This document shows positions 10,018 through 19,451 of a stretch of DNA of 48,244 bases, piece after piece. The notes under the pieces are model-generated. The model was not told the DNA's origin. It ran no database searches and saw only the letters and a program-made list of their open reading frames with translations. Numbering within the stretch: the first letter of the stretch is position 1; each line of letters opens with the position of its first letter. Source of the stretch: Halioglobus sp. (lineage in GTDB: Bacteria > Pseudomonadota > Gammaproteobacteria > Pseudomonadales > Halieaceae); the NCBI GenBank assembly GCA_028825045.1, contig JAPKAY010000029.1, forward strand, positions 1 to 48,244, written 5' to 3'. The position numbers and the translations under genes were made by a program.

Positions 10018-10665
10018 TTAAACATTTTCCGCTGCGACGCTCCGGCTTTCAACGACCTCATCTATAAGGCCGTATTCCTTGCTCTGCTCGGCGTTCATGA
10101 AACGGTCCCGCTCTGTATCCCTTTCTATGGTTTCCAGAGCCTGGCCAGTGTGATCAGCCATCAGCTCATTGAGTCGCTGACGGATTATCAGAATTTCCTT
10201 GGCCTGAATGTCTATATCAGTTGCCTGTCCTTGAGCTCCACCGCTAGGCTGGTGAATCATGGTGCGAGCATTTGGTAGACAATAGCGCTTCCCTTTGGCT
10301 CCGCCACTGAGCAGGAAAGCACCCATAGAAGCTGCCTGCCCGATACACATAGTACTAACGTCGGGCTTGATAAACTGCATGGTGTCGTAAATGGACAGGC
10401 CTGCAGTTACTGAGCCCCCCGGAGAATTGATGTACAAGTGAATATCCTTATCTGGATTTTCCGACTCTAAAAACAGTAGTTGAGCGACGATAAGATTCGC
10501 CATGTGATCTTCTACTGTGCCCACAGCAAAAATGACTCTCTCTTTAAGCAGCCTCGAGTAGATGTCATACGATCGTTCACCGCGCGCGGTTTGCTCCACG
10601 ACCATGGGAACGAGGCCCAAGCTGTTTACTTGATTTTTATTCGGCTCGTCGAATTGATTTGGCAT
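10018..10665 (-). CDS. clpP: ATP-dependent Clp protease proteolytic subunit ClpP
   Basis: A serine peptidase that forms the proteolytic chamber of ClpXP. From the ATG at 10665 it has 215 residues. The catalytic triad is Ser113 (GQAASMGAF), His138 (TMIHQPSGG) and Asp187 (ERDTERDRF), offset by two from E. coli. The frame stays open 35 codons further upstream. The chosen ATG has GGGGA about nine bases ahead and gives a family-like N-terminus ([10 protein letters not shown]). The ATG at 10674 is possible but lacks a well-spaced ribosome site. It lies 61 bases downstream of tig. Confidence 0.96.
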   Translation of the reverse strand: MPNQFDEPNKNQVNSLGLVPMVVEQTARGERSYDIYSRLLKERVIFAVGTVEDHMANLIVAQLLFLESENPDKDIHLYINSPGGSVTAGLSIYDTMQFIKPDVSTMCIGQAASMGAFLLSGGAKGKRYCLPNARTMIHQPSGGAQGQATDIDIQAKEILIIRQRLNELMADHTGQALETIERDTERDRFMNAEQSKEYGLIDEVVESRSVAAENV

Positions 10666-10726
10666 GTACAACATTCCCCGTTTGTCATTTATTCCTATAG
10701 TTTGGCGTTCCAAACTGCCACAGGCA

Positions 10727-12043
10727 CTAGCCCTGATTCTGGCCGATTGCATCCTTATAACTACATTCACTTTCTACGATATGGGCACTTTCCAACAGTT
10801 TTTCAACCACTAGATCCTCCAATACTTTGGATTCCACGGCAGAAAGCTGCTCCTGGTTTGAGTAGTAATAGTCGATAACCTCTTGCGGAGTCTCGTAGGT
10901 CGATGCCATTTCTTCTATCGCCGCTCGTACCTTCTCTCCGTCCGCCTTAATTTCATGCTTGGAAATAAACTCGGCCATCACCAACCCGAGCTTGACCCTG
11001 CGCTCCGCATTGTCCAGGAACATAGTGTCGGGAAGGAGTGATTCAAGATCCATCTCCTGGTTCCCTGCGCCACCGAATTGCTGGAGCATTTGATTACGCA
11101 TCGCAGCAATTTCCTGGTTAATCAGGGCTTTGGGGACTTCCAGGGACTTGTGCGCATCAAACATCGCATCCATAACCTGCTCTTTAGTCTTGGTCTGAAC
11201 TGCATTCTTGAGTTCCCGCGCCATATTCTCGGCTACATCTTTTCGAAATTGCTCTTCGCCGCCGTCTTTAACGCCGTATTTTGTAAACAGGTCTTGATCG
11301 ATAGCCGCGGGAACCAATTCCAGGACACTGTTTAAAGTAACCTTGAACTCCACTTTCGCACCCTGCAACTCCTCGTTGTGATAGTCCTCGGGAAAGCTCA
11401 GTTGCAACGTTGTCTCATCTCCCGCATTCATGCCGACAATGCCGTCTTCAAACCCGGGTATCATGCGACCGGACCCCAGCTCCAACTCAGAATCCTGTGC
11501 ACTTCCGCCACTGAACTCTTCGCCATCCCTGGTGCCTGCGTAGTCGATATTGACCTTGTCCTCCAGCACCGCGGAGCGGGATACAGCGTTCCACTCACCC
11601 TGCTGCTTGCGGAACACCTCGATAATATGGTCTACGTCATCGGGCTTCACTTCCGCGACAGACTTGTTTACCTGAAAATCTTTTATGTCGACCACATCCA
11701 CGTCCGGAAAGACTTCAAACGTGGCTACGTACTCGAGATTTTTGCCGGGCTCCAGGTTTCTCGGCTCAATGTTCGGCTGGCCAGCGGGTCGCAGTTTTTC
11801 CTGAATCACCGCTTCGCGAAAAGACTGGTCCACGACCTCCCCCAAGACTTCCTGGCGCACACCAGCGCCAAAACGCTGCCGCATCACCCGCATGGGCACT
11901 TTGCCTGGCCGAAACCCCGCCAGTTTGACATTCTGTGCCGCCTTTTCGAGTCGGTTATCCACCTCCAAATCAACCCGTTCGGCCGGGACACCGACGGTTA
12001 AACGTCGTTCCAATCCGGAAGTGGTTTCAATAGATACCTGCAT
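10727..12043 (-). CDS. tig: Trigger factor (ribosome-associated chaperone and prolyl isomerase)
   Basis: The chaperone that meets nascent chains at the ribosome exit. It has 438 residues from the ATG at 12043. The N-terminal ribosome-binding domain includes the signature [17 protein letters not shown] (FRxGKxP). The central FKBP-type domain carries [19 protein letters not shown], and a long helical C-terminal domain follows. The start is set by the ribosome site AGAGGA and by [17 protein letters not shown]; the upstream frame extension reads into the tRNA gene. It is first in the tig-clpP-clpX-lon series, about 100 bases after tRNA-Leu. Confidence 0.96.
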   Translation of the reverse strand: MQVSIETTSGLERRLTVGVPAERVDLEVDNRLEKAAQNVKLAGFRPGKVPMRVMRQRFGAGVRQEVLGEVVDQSFREAVIQEKLRPAGQPNIEPRNLEPGKNLEYVATFEVFPDVDVVDIKDFQVNKSVAEVKPDDVDHIIEVFRKQQGEWNAVSRSAVLEDKVNIDYAGTRDGEEFSGGSAQDSELELGSGRMIPGFEDGIVGMNAGDETTLQLSFPEDYHNEELQGAKVEFKVTLNSVLELVPAAIDQDLFTKYGVKDGGEEQFRKDVAENMARELKNAVQTKTKEQVMDAMFDAHKSLEVPKALINQEIAAMRNQMLQQFGGAGNQEMDLESLLPDTMFLDNAERRVKLGLVMAEFISKHEIKADGEKVRAAIEEMASTYETPQEVIDYYYSNQEQLSAVESKVLEDLVVEKLLESAHIVESECSYKDAIGQNQG

Positions 12044-12142
12044 GGTCTTTCCTCTTGATTCAATAACTCCGGGACACTGGTTAGGACTCCACAATGGGCC
12101 ACTCACCCGGGTTGCGCACTCTGAAGAGTGCCTGCTCTGATA

Positions 12143-12227
12143 TGGTGCGGAAGGAGAGACTCGAACTCTCACGCCTTGCGGCACTGGAACCTAAATCCAG
12201 CGCGTATACCAATTTCGCCACTTCCGC
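12143..12227 (-). tRNA. tRNA-Leu (anticodon UAG), CCA encoded
   Basis: The minus strand gives an 85-base class II tRNA with acceptor stem GCGGAAG/CTTCCGC, anticodon arm CTGGA-TTTAGGT-TCCAG (anticodon TAG), a short variable arm TGCCGCAAGGCG, T arm GAGAGTTCGAGTCTCTC and an encoded CCA end. It stands immediately upstream of tig on the same strand with no clear terminator between, so co-transcription with tig is possible. Confidence 0.96.
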
Positions 12228-12461
12228 TTTAATAACACCCGCCATACAGCTAGAAATACTTGCAATAGTGTATTTTAAATACTTGATTAATAAATGGTTA
12301 CTTGGAACAGAATCCAGTGATGCGGGAGCACTCACAAGGGCGCAGATTCTGACACAAAGGTGACGACTGTTCAACTACCTATGGCCTGATGATACGGGCA
12401 ATTCAATGACTTCGAATTCAGCTCCCTCAACTCCGCGCGAAAAGCCATGGCCGGCTTGGAA

Positions 12462-13520
12462 TCAGAGGGTTAAACAAGCCGGGTCAAAGGCATATTCACC
12501 GCGGAGCCACTGGCTGATTTCCAAAGCCGCATTTCCGGACAACCCGCCGTACACGGAGGCAAGTTCGGAGGTCCGCCGCCTTCCAAGGCCCGACAACCCC
12601 CGCTCTTCGAAATCTCGTCTGTCTTGAGACAGCCTCTCCCAGGTGCGCGGCCCGAGAATTCGAGATAATGCCGCATCATCGAGCCCCCCGTCACCGTATA
12701 ATTCAGCCAGTCCGCTCAGTGCCGGCAACGATAAAATACCCTGGTTCATAGGGTTACATAAGTGCCCACTTAGGAGTGGCCGCAGCGATTCGGGTCGCCC
12801 GGCTAACTTACTCGTGTATAAAAAGTTGCTGCGCGCAGCGCCATCATTTACCGGATAATTGTCCCAAAGGATAACTGGGCGACCTAAAAGCTGTGTTATT
12901 GCCTCCACATCGCAAACGTCGATCTTTGCGGAACAGACACTGTCCCCGGTCCAAAATATATCGCATGCGCCGGGAACCTCTCGGCCTAGTTGTGGCCAAT
13001 AGTCATGGGGCATGCGACCGAAGTGCTGTTCCAATACCGGGTCGAAAGAGTAATAAGTCGGACACACAAGGACCCTCATTCCGGGTGCCCAGTCGCAAAC
13101 GTCAGACACGATTTCCGCCTGGCGGACTGCCAAACCATCCATATCTCCGGGCATGTCGTCAAAAAGAATGGCCAGCAAGGTAGCGTCAAGCTCACCGATG
13201 CGACCGACCTTTTGCTTGAGCTGTTCACGCTGTATCGCGCCGTATTCTCGGTACAGTTCAACGGGCGAGAGGCCTACCCCCCAATGCATACCGCGCATAC
13301 GGTAAGCGCCACTTAGCTGCTGGAGTTGCTCCCACTGAAGCGCAGGCCAATCTTCGGCCCACCGACCGCGCAAGTAGAGATCATCTTTGGGGCAGTAAAT
13401 GTAGGTGTTTAAACCGGACTCGCTCAGGTAATCGGCGTACGCCAAACGCGTATCGAGCGACCATGAGCGGCCATAAAAGCCCTCAATCACACCTGAGAGG
13501 AAATCTGTAGAGGAGACCAT
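12462..13520 (-). CDS. Glycoside hydrolase family 84-like beta-N-acetylhexosaminidase (O-GlcNAcase-like)
   Basis: A 352-residue protein consisting of little more than a GH84 catalytic barrel. Family signatures are GVIEGFYGRSWS near residue 10, YCPKDDLYLRGRW near 42, the catalytic aspartate pair Asp121-Asp122 in LFDDMPGDMD, and WDNYPVND near 219. GH84 enzymes remove beta-linked N-acetylglucosamine by substrate-assisted catalysis. No signal peptide is visible, so a cytoplasmic location is likely, and the usual accessory modules are missing. The substrate may be a sugar fragment rather than a protein. It stands alone between tRNA-Leu and the pilZ end of the fab cluster. Confidence 0.85.
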   Translation of the reverse strand: MVSSTDFLSGVIEGFYGRSWSLDTRLAYADYLSESGLNTYIYCPKDDLYLRGRWAEDWPALQWEQLQQLSGAYRMRGMHWGVGLSPVELYREYGAIQREQLKQKVGRIGELDATLLAILFDDMPGDMDGLAVRQAEIVSDVCDWAPGMRVLVCPTYYSFDPVLEQHFGRMPHDYWPQLGREVPGACDIFWTGDSVCSAKIDVCDVEAITQLLGRPVILWDNYPVNDGAARSNFLYTSKLAGRPESLRPLLSGHLCNPMNQGILSLPALSGLAELYGDGGLDDAALSRILGPRTWERLSQDRRDFEERGLSGLGRRRTSELASVYGGLSGNAALEISQWLRGEYAFDPACLTL

Positions 13521-13589
13521 CAGCGCACACGTATATAACCTAACGGAATTAAAAGGTATTCCAATATAGCAAAATACCTTACAAAAAAA

Positions 13590-13760
13590 CCAAGTAAATG
13601 TGGAAAAGTACCAAATATGAGCGATACTTAAGTCGTGTCCACTTATCCCCTAGTTCAAATGAGTGGTCACCGGAGCATACCCATGCTCCTTATTGGAAGC
13701 AATTCCTTTATGTTTCACTCCTAATGGTCTTGGTGGGTCCCTTTCGGGACCCACTTTTTT
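13590..13760 (+). ncRNA. Candidate small RNA ending in a Rho-independent terminator
   Basis: The gap between the divergent start of the GH84 gene and the end of pilZ has no convincing ORF, yet it contains a strong plus-strand terminator. Upstream of the terminator a second perfect hairpin, GGAGCAT-ACCC-ATGCTCC (13674-13690), is visible. No plus-strand gene precedes it, so the terminator implies a short untranslated transcript. The 5' end is a guess because no convincing promoter was found. It was not recognised as a known RNA family. Confidence 0.4.
13733..13760 (+). terminator. Strong Rho-independent terminator, plus-strand orientation
   Basis: GTGGGTCCC (13733-13741) pairs perfectly with GGGACCCAC (13746-13754) around a TTTC loop, and six T residues follow. 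On the minus strand no T run follows the stem, so it is not a good terminator for pilZ. It therefore points to a plus-strand transcript starting in this gap. Confidence 0.85.
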
Positions 13761-13826
13761 ATCCGCAAATTATCTTTTTATCGATAGCTTCGCCAATACA
13801 TCGAGCAGTAACCTCAGGAAAGCGGC

Positions 13827-14180
13827 TTACATTGTGTGAGTAGGTCGATCCGACGATAAGGAACCTGCGAGGTGGTTTTCAATTTTGGTATTCGCTGCTG
13901 CGTCCTGCTCACTAAACTGGACGCCAATCCCGGCAGTGCGGTTTCCCTGAGCGCCTCTGGGGGTCACCCAGACAACCTTCCCGGAAATAGGCATTTTTTC
14001 AGACTCATCCATAAGGGTCAGCAACATAAACACTTCATCCCCAATGTCGTAGGCTTTATTGGTGGGCACAAAAAGCCCGCCATTATCCAGAAATGGCATA
14101 TATGCCGAATATAATACGGCCTTGTCCTTGATTGTGAGCGACAGTATCCCGTTGCGGCTATTTTGTTTTAGATTACTCAT
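13827..14180 (-). CDS. pilZ: PilZ domain protein (type IV pilus assembly protein PilZ-like)
   Basis: A 117-residue protein of the PilZ family, the same size as Pseudomonas PilZ. It has the conserved segments GILSLTIKDKAVLYSAYMPFLDNGGLFVPT and KVVWVTPRGAQGNRTAGIGVQF. The classical c-di-GMP motif RxxxR near the N-terminus is not evident, which fits the PilZ orthologues that act in pilus biogenesis without binding c-di-GMP. It lies five bases after holB, as in Pseudomonas, and is the last gene of the fab-tmk-holB series. No other pilus genes are in the window. Confidence 0.9.
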   Translation of the reverse strand: MSNLKQNSRNGILSLTIKDKAVLYSAYMPFLDNGGLFVPTNKAYDIGDEVFMLLTLMDESEKMPISGKVVWVTPRGAQGNRTAGIGVQFSEQDAAANTKIENHLAGSLSSDRPTHTM

Positions 14181-14185
14181 ACCGT

Positions 14186-15190
14186 CTAGTCTCCCAACTC
14201 CGTCTGGATGTTATCACCAAGAGACGCCCCGCCCAACTCTCGGCGAATTTTTGACAATAGTGATTCTATCAGCAGCTGCCTGCTAGGGTTCGTTCCCGCA
14301 CTTACCGCCCGTTGCAGCCGATTTATTTCATCCAGCAAGCTAAAAGCGGCGTGCGCACCTCTGGCTTGCAGTCGCCGTGCCGAAAGATTGCGCAAAAGTC
14401 GCTGCAACTCTCCCGAACAGTGCTCCAAAATGACGCTCAGTTCCGCATCGCCCCACACTGCACTCGCCTGGCCTACGGACAGCTTTCCCTGCAGCAGTGC
14501 CTCAATGGCAAGACTTCTTGCGGCAATTGACTCAGTGTCTGCACTGTCATAAAGCTGTTTTGCAAGCAGAGGTCTATCCGCGGCTAGCGCAAGCAGCTTC
14601 TGGCTCTCCTCCCGGTTATCTGTAATCCCATCGAGCCAAATCAGAGAGTCTTCTTGACCGGGCATAGCCACTCGGTGAATCTGACAGCGAGAACGAATGG
14701 TCGGGGGTACGCCGTGTAAACGGTTGCACACCAAGATCAGATACGTATTCGCGGCGGGCTCTTCCAGCGGTTTCAGCAATGCGTTAAAGGCATTGACGTT
14801 CATACTATCGGCAGGCGCAAAAACGATAACTTTGCGCGCTCCAAACGCTGCAGTCTTTTGGGTAAATTGCACCAGGTCCCGAACCTGGTCGATTTTAATT
14901 ACTCGGCTCTTTTCCTGAGGTTGCACCCACCTGAAATCCCCATGACCACCACTGCCGCTCAATTCGCAGGCATGGCACCTGCCACAGTTTCTTCCTCCCC
15001 GGGGCTCAGAGCAAAGCATCAAACGTGCTATGGAGAGCGCCAACTGCGCCTTGCCGGTGTGTTGCCCGCCTACAAACAAAAGCGCGTGTGGCAGATGACC
15101 AGCCGCCAGAGCAGCCGTTAGATCTGCCCATTCAGTTTTTTGCCACGGCAGGGGTTCACTGACGCCTGAAACATTATTGAGGTCAATCAC
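14186..15190 (-). CDS. holB: DNA polymerase III subunit delta prime
   Basis: A clamp-loader subunit of the replicase. A AAA+ fold starts at GHLPHALLFVGGQHTGKAQLA. The zinc module has cysteines in CSEPRGGRNCGRCHACE, and sensor-type segments follow (LLKPLEEPAANTYLILVCN and RSRCQIHRV). I place the start at the GTG at 15190 because GGAG lies six bases before it and it overlaps the tmk stop as GTGA, a common coupling. The frame extends to an ATG at 15214, which would overlap tmk by 28 bases. The length is then 334 residues. Confidence 0.9.
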   Translation of the reverse strand: MIDLNNVSGVSEPLPWQKTEWADLTAALAAGHLPHALLFVGGQHTGKAQLALSIARLMLCSEPRGGRNCGRCHACELSGSGGHGDFRWVQPQEKSRVIKIDQVRDLVQFTQKTAAFGARKVIVFAPADSMNVNAFNALLKPLEEPAANTYLILVCNRLHGVPPTIRSRCQIHRVAMPGQEDSLIWLDGITDNREESQKLLALAADRPLLAKQLYDSADTESIAARSLAIEALLQGKLSVGQASAVWGDAELSVILEHCSGELQRLLRNLSARRLQARGAHAAFSLLDEINRLQRAVSAGTNPSRQLLIESLLSKIRRELGGASLGDNIQTELGD

Positions 15191-15840
15191 CCACCGCTCC
15201 GCTGGGTTTCCCAATGGCTTAGAACTTCCCTGCCAATTCCCAAAATTTGCTGCCGGACTTCTTCTATTGAGACACTGGCATCAACTATGCGGTACCTGTC
15301 GAGGTTACCTCTGGCTTGTTCGAGATAGCGAGCTCTGACACGCTCGAAGAAGTCCATGGTTTCACGTTCGATCCGGTCCAATTCTCCCCGACCTCGAGCC
15401 CGAGCCATGCCTGTCTCGACCGACACATCGAGCAAGATCGTGTAATTGGGGCGCAGACCTACCTGGACCAGTTCTTCCAGCCGCTTGACCGTATCCATCG
15501 CGACGCCTCTGCCTCCACTCTGGTACGCATACGTCGCATCTGTAAAGCGGTCGCATAGGACCCACTGCCCCGCTGCAAGTGCGGGTTCAATACGCTCACT
15601 GATGTGTTGTGCTCGCGCGGCGAAAATCAAAAGAAGCTCCGTCATCGCATTGATATTGGCGCTGCGATTGTCTAATAAAAGCTCGCGTATTTTTTCCCCT
15701 AGCTCAGACCCGCCGGGCTCTCGGGTCACGACAAGGTCAATGCCTTGATCTTGTAATATATCCTGTAAATAACCAAGATTCGTAGTCTTCCCTACGCCCT
15801 CTCCACCTTCAAAGGTGACAAAAAAACCTCGAGTACTCAT
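15187..15840 (-). CDS. tmk: Thymidylate kinase
   Basis: Phosphorylates dTMP to dTDP. It has 217 residues from the ATG at 15840. The P-loop is FEGGEGVGKTT near residue 9. The DR(Y/F/H) motif appears as CDRFTDATYAYQSGGRG, and REPGGSELGEKIRELLL is typical of the family. The upstream frame extension into mltG is not used. The start is one base after the mltG stop, and the stop overlaps the holB GTG, so translation of the three genes is probably coupled. Confidence 0.95.
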   Translation of the reverse strand: MSTRGFFVTFEGGEGVGKTTNLGYLQDILQDQGIDLVVTREPGGSELGEKIRELLLDNRSANINAMTELLLIFAARAQHISERIEPALAAGQWVLCDRFTDATYAYQSGGRGVAMDTVKRLEELVQVGLRPNYTILLDVSVETGMARARGRGELDRIERETMDFFERVRARYLEQARGNLDRYRIVDASVSIEEVRQQILGIGREVLSHWETQRSGG

Positions 15841-15841
15841 A

Positions 15842-16873
15842 CTACTGCCGCTTCTCTGGAGTGGATCTATAGTTTTTCGCACGTTGGAGCTGATACTTGC
15901 GCACGGCTGTGTTGTGCTCCTTGAGAGTAGCACTAAACACATGACCGCCATCTCCTCGTGCAACGAAATAGAGCGCGTCGCCGTCATCAGGATGCAGGGC
16001 TGCCCGAATGGCATCGACACCGGGAAGTGCAATAGGCGTCGGGGGAAGCCCCGGATGTCGATAGGTATTGTAGGGATTGCTGTCTTGCCTAAGATGCTGT
16101 CGCCGTAAATTCCCTTCGAACTCATCAGCCAGCCCATAAATCACTGTAGGGTCAGTCTGTAGAAGCATACCTTTTCCCAGTCTGCGGGCAAACACGCCAG
16201 AAATTCTCTCTCTTTCTTCAGGGATTCCGGTCTCGCGCTCGATTATAGACGCCATTATAAGCGCCTCGTAGGGCGTTTTATACGGCACCTGCAACTCTCG
16301 CTCGGACCATTCTTCCTGTAAAACTCCACGCATGGCTTGATGAGCATTTTGCAAAATACTCCAATCTGCAGTGCCGCGCGTAAATTGATAAGTATCGGGC
16401 AGGAAAAGCCCCTCGGGATTCGAATGTGGTTTGATCAACTCAATAATACGGGGATCTTCAGGGCTCATTATGGTTTTTTTCAGCGCTTCTTCCTGCGCCA
16501 GAATATCAAGCGCTTTCGATAATGTTATCCCCTCTGGCAGCGTCACCCGATATTGAATCACCTTACCACTTTGCAATAGCTCCAAAACGGATCGCGCGGT
16601 GGAATTCGCCGGGATTACGTACTCTCCCTGTTTCAACTGCTGATCCAAACCGGTCCAGCGACCGAAGAGCATTAACATTCGAGGATGAGCCAGCACTCCG
16701 GCAAGGTTGAGTTTGCCAGCAACCGTTCTTAGTGAATCTCCAGGGGCAACCGTGAACTCAATCCCCTGCGCGGGTAGTGTCAGCGGTACTTCCCATCGTC
16801 GACTCAATTCAAAATAAGACGCTGCACCCAGCACAATCAATACTATGACCGCAGCAGTCAATATACGGCTCAT
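15842..16873 (-). CDS. mltG: Endolytic murein transglycosylase MltG
   Basis: An inner-membrane YceG-family enzyme that cuts nascent peptidoglycan strands. It has 343 residues. One N-terminal membrane helix (LTAAVIVLIVLGAASYF) is followed by a LysM-like segment (FTVAPGDSLRTVAGKLN) and the catalytic domain. The probable catalytic Glu is in ASIIERETGIPEERERISGVF, and LLQTDPTVIYGL is conserved. The ATG at 16873 overlaps the pabC stop as ATGA. It sits in the pabC-mltG-tmk-holB order seen in many gammaproteobacteria. Confidence 0.94.
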   Translation of the reverse strand: MSRILTAAVIVLIVLGAASYFELSRRWEVPLTLPAQGIEFTVAPGDSLRTVAGKLNLAGVLAHPRMLMLFGRWTGLDQQLKQGEYVIPANSTARSVLELLQSGKVIQYRVTLPEGITLSKALDILAQEEALKKTIMSPEDPRIIELIKPHSNPEGLFLPDTYQFTRGTADWSILQNAHQAMRGVLQEEWSERELQVPYKTPYEALIMASIIERETGIPEERERISGVFARRLGKGMLLQTDPTVIYGLADEFEGNLRRQHLRQDSNPYNTYRHPGLPPTPIALPGVDAIRAALHPDDGDALYFVARGDGGHVFSATLKEHNTAVRKYQLQRAKNYRSTPEKRQ

Positions 16874-17709
16874 GCCACTTCTTCCAGGAACTGCTGAAAT
16901 AATGCAGAACAAACTTCATGATGGGTCCAGCTATTCTTACCAAGCGTCGCAACAGGCCTGACTGCCAACAAGCTATTGCTGTAGAAAATCTCATCGGCAT
17001 TGTCGAGATCAGTCAAAGTTAGTTCAGCCTCGGAAACATCCAGACCAATCGACGGGGCCCATTTCTCAATAATAATTCGACGCCGAGTGCCGTCTACTCC
17101 GCAGTCCACTAGTCTCGGCGTTAGTATTTTATTGTGGCTAACCACAAAAATATTACCAGCGATGACTGAGATAACGTGTCCTGACTGATCAAGTACAACG
17201 CATTCATCAGCGCCTTCTGCATGCGCAAAAGAAGCTGCCAATACTTGCTCTAATCGATTCAGATGCTTTATTCGAGCCAACATCGGTTGGGTTGCCAGAC
17301 GAATAGGCGCTACGCTCACATTCGCCGCGGAACTCATTTGCAAGCAGTCACGATCAATTTGGCTTCCTTCCACCACGATGCGGATACTGGGAGTTTCAGG
17401 GGGTGCATAACCACGTGGCCCAGCTCCGCGGGTGATGGTCATGCGCAGAACAGCCCAGGTCCAACCCTCCTGGCTGATAGCAATCGCTGCGCTTTCCAAG
17501 TGGCGTCGCGCTTCGAGCACACAATCGGGCATCCCAAGTACCGCTAAACCCTGACGTAATCTATCGAAATGAAGCTCTGTAAGAAGCGGGCGACCTCTGC
17601 TCAACAAGAATGTTTCAAACAGCCCGTCACCAAAGCCAAGCCCGCGATCGGGTAATGGCAACGTTGTTGTGGGTGATCCATCAAGCCAGATCAGAATGTG
17701 TGAGGGCAC
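16870..17709 (-). CDS. pabC: Aminodeoxychorismate lyase
   Basis: A PLP enzyme of fold type IV that converts 4-amino-4-deoxychorismate to p-aminobenzoate and pyruvate for folate synthesis. It has 279 residues. Typical segments are RGLGFGDGLFETFLL near residue 22, a likely PLP lysine in ARIKHLNRLEQVLA near 150, EGADECVVLDQSGHV, and EAELTLTDLDNADEIFYSNSL. It lies 18 bases after fabF and overlaps mltG by four bases. D-amino acid or branched-chain aminotransferases share this fold, but the context supports PabC. Confidence 0.9.
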   Translation of the reverse strand: MPSHILIWLDGSPTTTLPLPDRGLGFGDGLFETFLLSRGRPLLTELHFDRLRQGLAVLGMPDCVLEARRHLESAAIAISQEGWTWAVLRMTITRGAGPRGYAPPETPSIRIVVEGSQIDRDCLQMSSAANVSVAPIRLATQPMLARIKHLNRLEQVLAASFAHAEGADECVVLDQSGHVISVIAGNIFVVSHNKILTPRLVDCGVDGTRRRIIIEKWAPSIGLDVSEAELTLTDLDNADEIFYSNSLLAVRPVATLGKNSWTHHEVCSALFQQFLEEVA

Positions 17710-17727
17710 GGAAAATCAATCGTCTCG

Positions 17728-18969
17728 TCAGTCAGCCTTGCTGAAAAGTAGTGAGCCATTAGTGCCGCCAAAGCCAAAGGAGTTGGACAAAACACTGTGA
17801 ATGACGCGCTCTTGAGCGGTATTAGGGACGTAATTCAAGTTGCAACCCTCATCCGCCTGATCGAGATTGATAGTCGGAGGCGCTACTTGGTCACGCATGG
17901 CTAAAATAGCAAAAATGGCTTCTACGGCACCAGCGGCACCTAGAAGATGACCAATCATAGATTTAGTAGAACTAACAGCAACATCGGCCGCGGCATTTCC
18001 CAAAACCGACTCTATAGCGCGGGTCTCTGCTACATCCCCGGCATTCGTGGAAGTGCCATGAGCATTGATGTAGTTAATTTTGTCGAGCGCGATACCTGCG
18101 TCTCTGATGGCGTTCTGCATCGATGCAGCCGCACCTCTGCCATCCTCGGGCGGCAAAGTCATGTGATGGGCATCTCCACTCATGCCAAAGCCGGTAAGTT
18201 CGGCATAGATATTGGCACCTCTGGCTTTAGCTGCCGCGTACTCTTCAATTAGCAGAACACCAGCACCATCGCCCAGCACAAATCCGTCGCGGTCTTTATC
18301 CCAAGGTCTGGATGCCCTCTGAGGATCATCATTGCGCGTCGACAAGGCGCGAGCTGCTGCAAAACCCCCTAGCCCAACAGGCGTAGTTGCCATTTCTGCA
18401 CCACCGACAAGCATTGCATCTGCGTCGCCCAATGCGATGAGTCGGGCACCCATCCCGATGTTGTGGGTTCCCGATGTACAGGCAGTTACTATTGCGAGGT
18501 TGGGTCCCTGGAGGTTGTACCGCACCGAGAGATTCCCAGAGATCATATTGATGATTGATCCGGGAACAAAAAAGGGTGAAATTCGACGGGGGCCAGAATT
18601 ACTAATGATACCGGCGTTTTTTTCTATCTCCCCGATCCCACCGATACCAGAGCCGATGGAACACCCTATCCGAGGAGCATTTTCTTCGGTTACTTCAATG
18701 CCACTGTCGTCCATCGCCTGGATACCAGCAGCCATGCCGTATTGCACGAACATGTCCAGCTTTCGAGCTTGTTTGGGCTCCAGGTATTGGGAAATATCAA
18801 GGTTCTTTACACTGGCGCTGAACTGGGTGCTGTAAGCAGAAACATCGAAGGTCTCTATCAGTGAGGCGCCACTTTTACCCGCTAGAATATTGTCCCAGGT
18901 TTCAACAACCGTGTTGCCCAAGGGACTCACCATCCCCAGGCCTGTTACGACAACTCTTCTGCCAATCAC
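17728..18969 (-). CDS. fabF: 3-oxoacyl-[acyl-carrier-protein] synthase II
   Basis: The condensing enzyme that elongates fatty-acyl ACP with malonyl-ACP. It has 413 residues, the normal length. The Cys-His-His catalytic set is Cys164 (TACTSGTHN), His304 ([11 protein letters not shown]) and His341 ([12 protein letters not shown]). The C-terminal glycine-rich [15 protein letters not shown] is present. It is downstream of acpP, separated by a stem-loop with T-rich flank. With fabH missing from this cluster, another ketoacyl synthase elsewhere must initiate chains. Confidence 0.97.
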   Translation of the reverse strand: MIGRRVVVTGLGMVSPLGNTVVETWDNILAGKSGASLIETFDVSAYSTQFSASVKNLDISQYLEPKQARKLDMFVQYGMAAGIQAMDDSGIEVTEENAPRIGCSIGSGIGGIGEIEKNAGIISNSGPRRISPFFVPGSIINMISGNLSVRYNLQGPNLAIVTACTSGTHNIGMGARLIALGDADAMLVGGAEMATTPVGLGGFAAARALSTRNDDPQRASRPWDKDRDGFVLGDGAGVLLIEEYAAAKARGANIYAELTGFGMSGDAHHMTLPPEDGRGAAASMQNAIRDAGIALDKINYINAHGTSTNAGDVAETRAIESVLGNAAADVAVSSTKSMIGHLLGAAGAVEAIFAILAMRDQVAPPTINLDQADEGCNLNYVPNTAQERVIHSVLSNSFGFGGTNGSLLFSKAD

Positions 18970-19013
18970 CGATCTAACTCCTCTAAAAGGTGCTTTCTAA
19001 TAAGCTCCAAAGA

Positions 19014-19050
19014 AGAAAAGCCGCTCTATCTATGTAGTAGCGGCTTTTCC
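19014..19050 (-). terminator. Terminator or attenuator between acpP and fabF
   Basis: On the minus strand AAAAGCCGCT pairs with AGCGGCTTTT around a loop of about 12 bases, followed by the T-rich CTTCTTT. It lies just after the acpP stop. Partial termination here would give more acpP than fabF transcript, consistent with the high demand for ACP. Confidence 0.65.
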
Positions 19051-19068
19051 GAATCGAAGTGGTTGTTA

Positions 19069-19305
19069 TCAGGCGAGGTTATTGTTTATGTATGCAATCG
19101 CAAGCGCCACAGTGGTTATTTTCTCTGCTTCTTCGTCGGGAATCTCAGTTTCAAATTCCTCTTCAAGAGCCATCACCAGTTCGACCGTGTCCAGGGAATC
19201 CGCGCCCAGATCTTCAACAAAGGAAGCTTCGGTCTTTACTTCTTCTTCTTTGACGCCAAGCTGCTCCGCCACAATCTTCTTAACGCGTTCTTCAATGCTG
19301 CTCAT
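19069..19305 (-). CDS. acpP: Acyl carrier protein
   Basis: A small acidic carrier of growing acyl chains with 78 residues, as in E. coli. The phosphopantetheine attachment site is Ser37 in the [19 protein letters not shown] segment. It is flanked by fabG upstream and fabF downstream on the minus strand. The 146-base gap before it contains a TATAAA-like -10 sequence about 35 bases upstream, so it may have its own promoter. Confidence 0.97.
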   Translation of the reverse strand: MSSIEERVKKIVAEQLGVKEEEVKTEASFVEDLGADSLDTVELVMALEEEFETEIPDEEAEKITTVALAIAYINNNLA

Positions 19306-19451
19306 GTTGTCTGCTACTCCTGTGGTTTTTTATACTGACTCACACCCGATTAAACGGTCTGAGCGCGCAGTTTACTCTGTTTTTCCAACGAGTAATAAAT
19401 TTTTTTTTGTGGTGCACCCGAACGTGGGTTTAATCAATGTTTATCAGTTAG

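Noticed and set aside
11378..12001. A 207-residue plus-strand frame antisense to tig
   Set aside because: It mirrors the trigger factor coding sequence and has no independent ribosome site or family match.
13733..13760. The 13.7-kb hairpin as the terminator of pilZ
   Set aside because: Read in the pilZ direction no T run follows the stem; the six T residues are on the plus-strand side.
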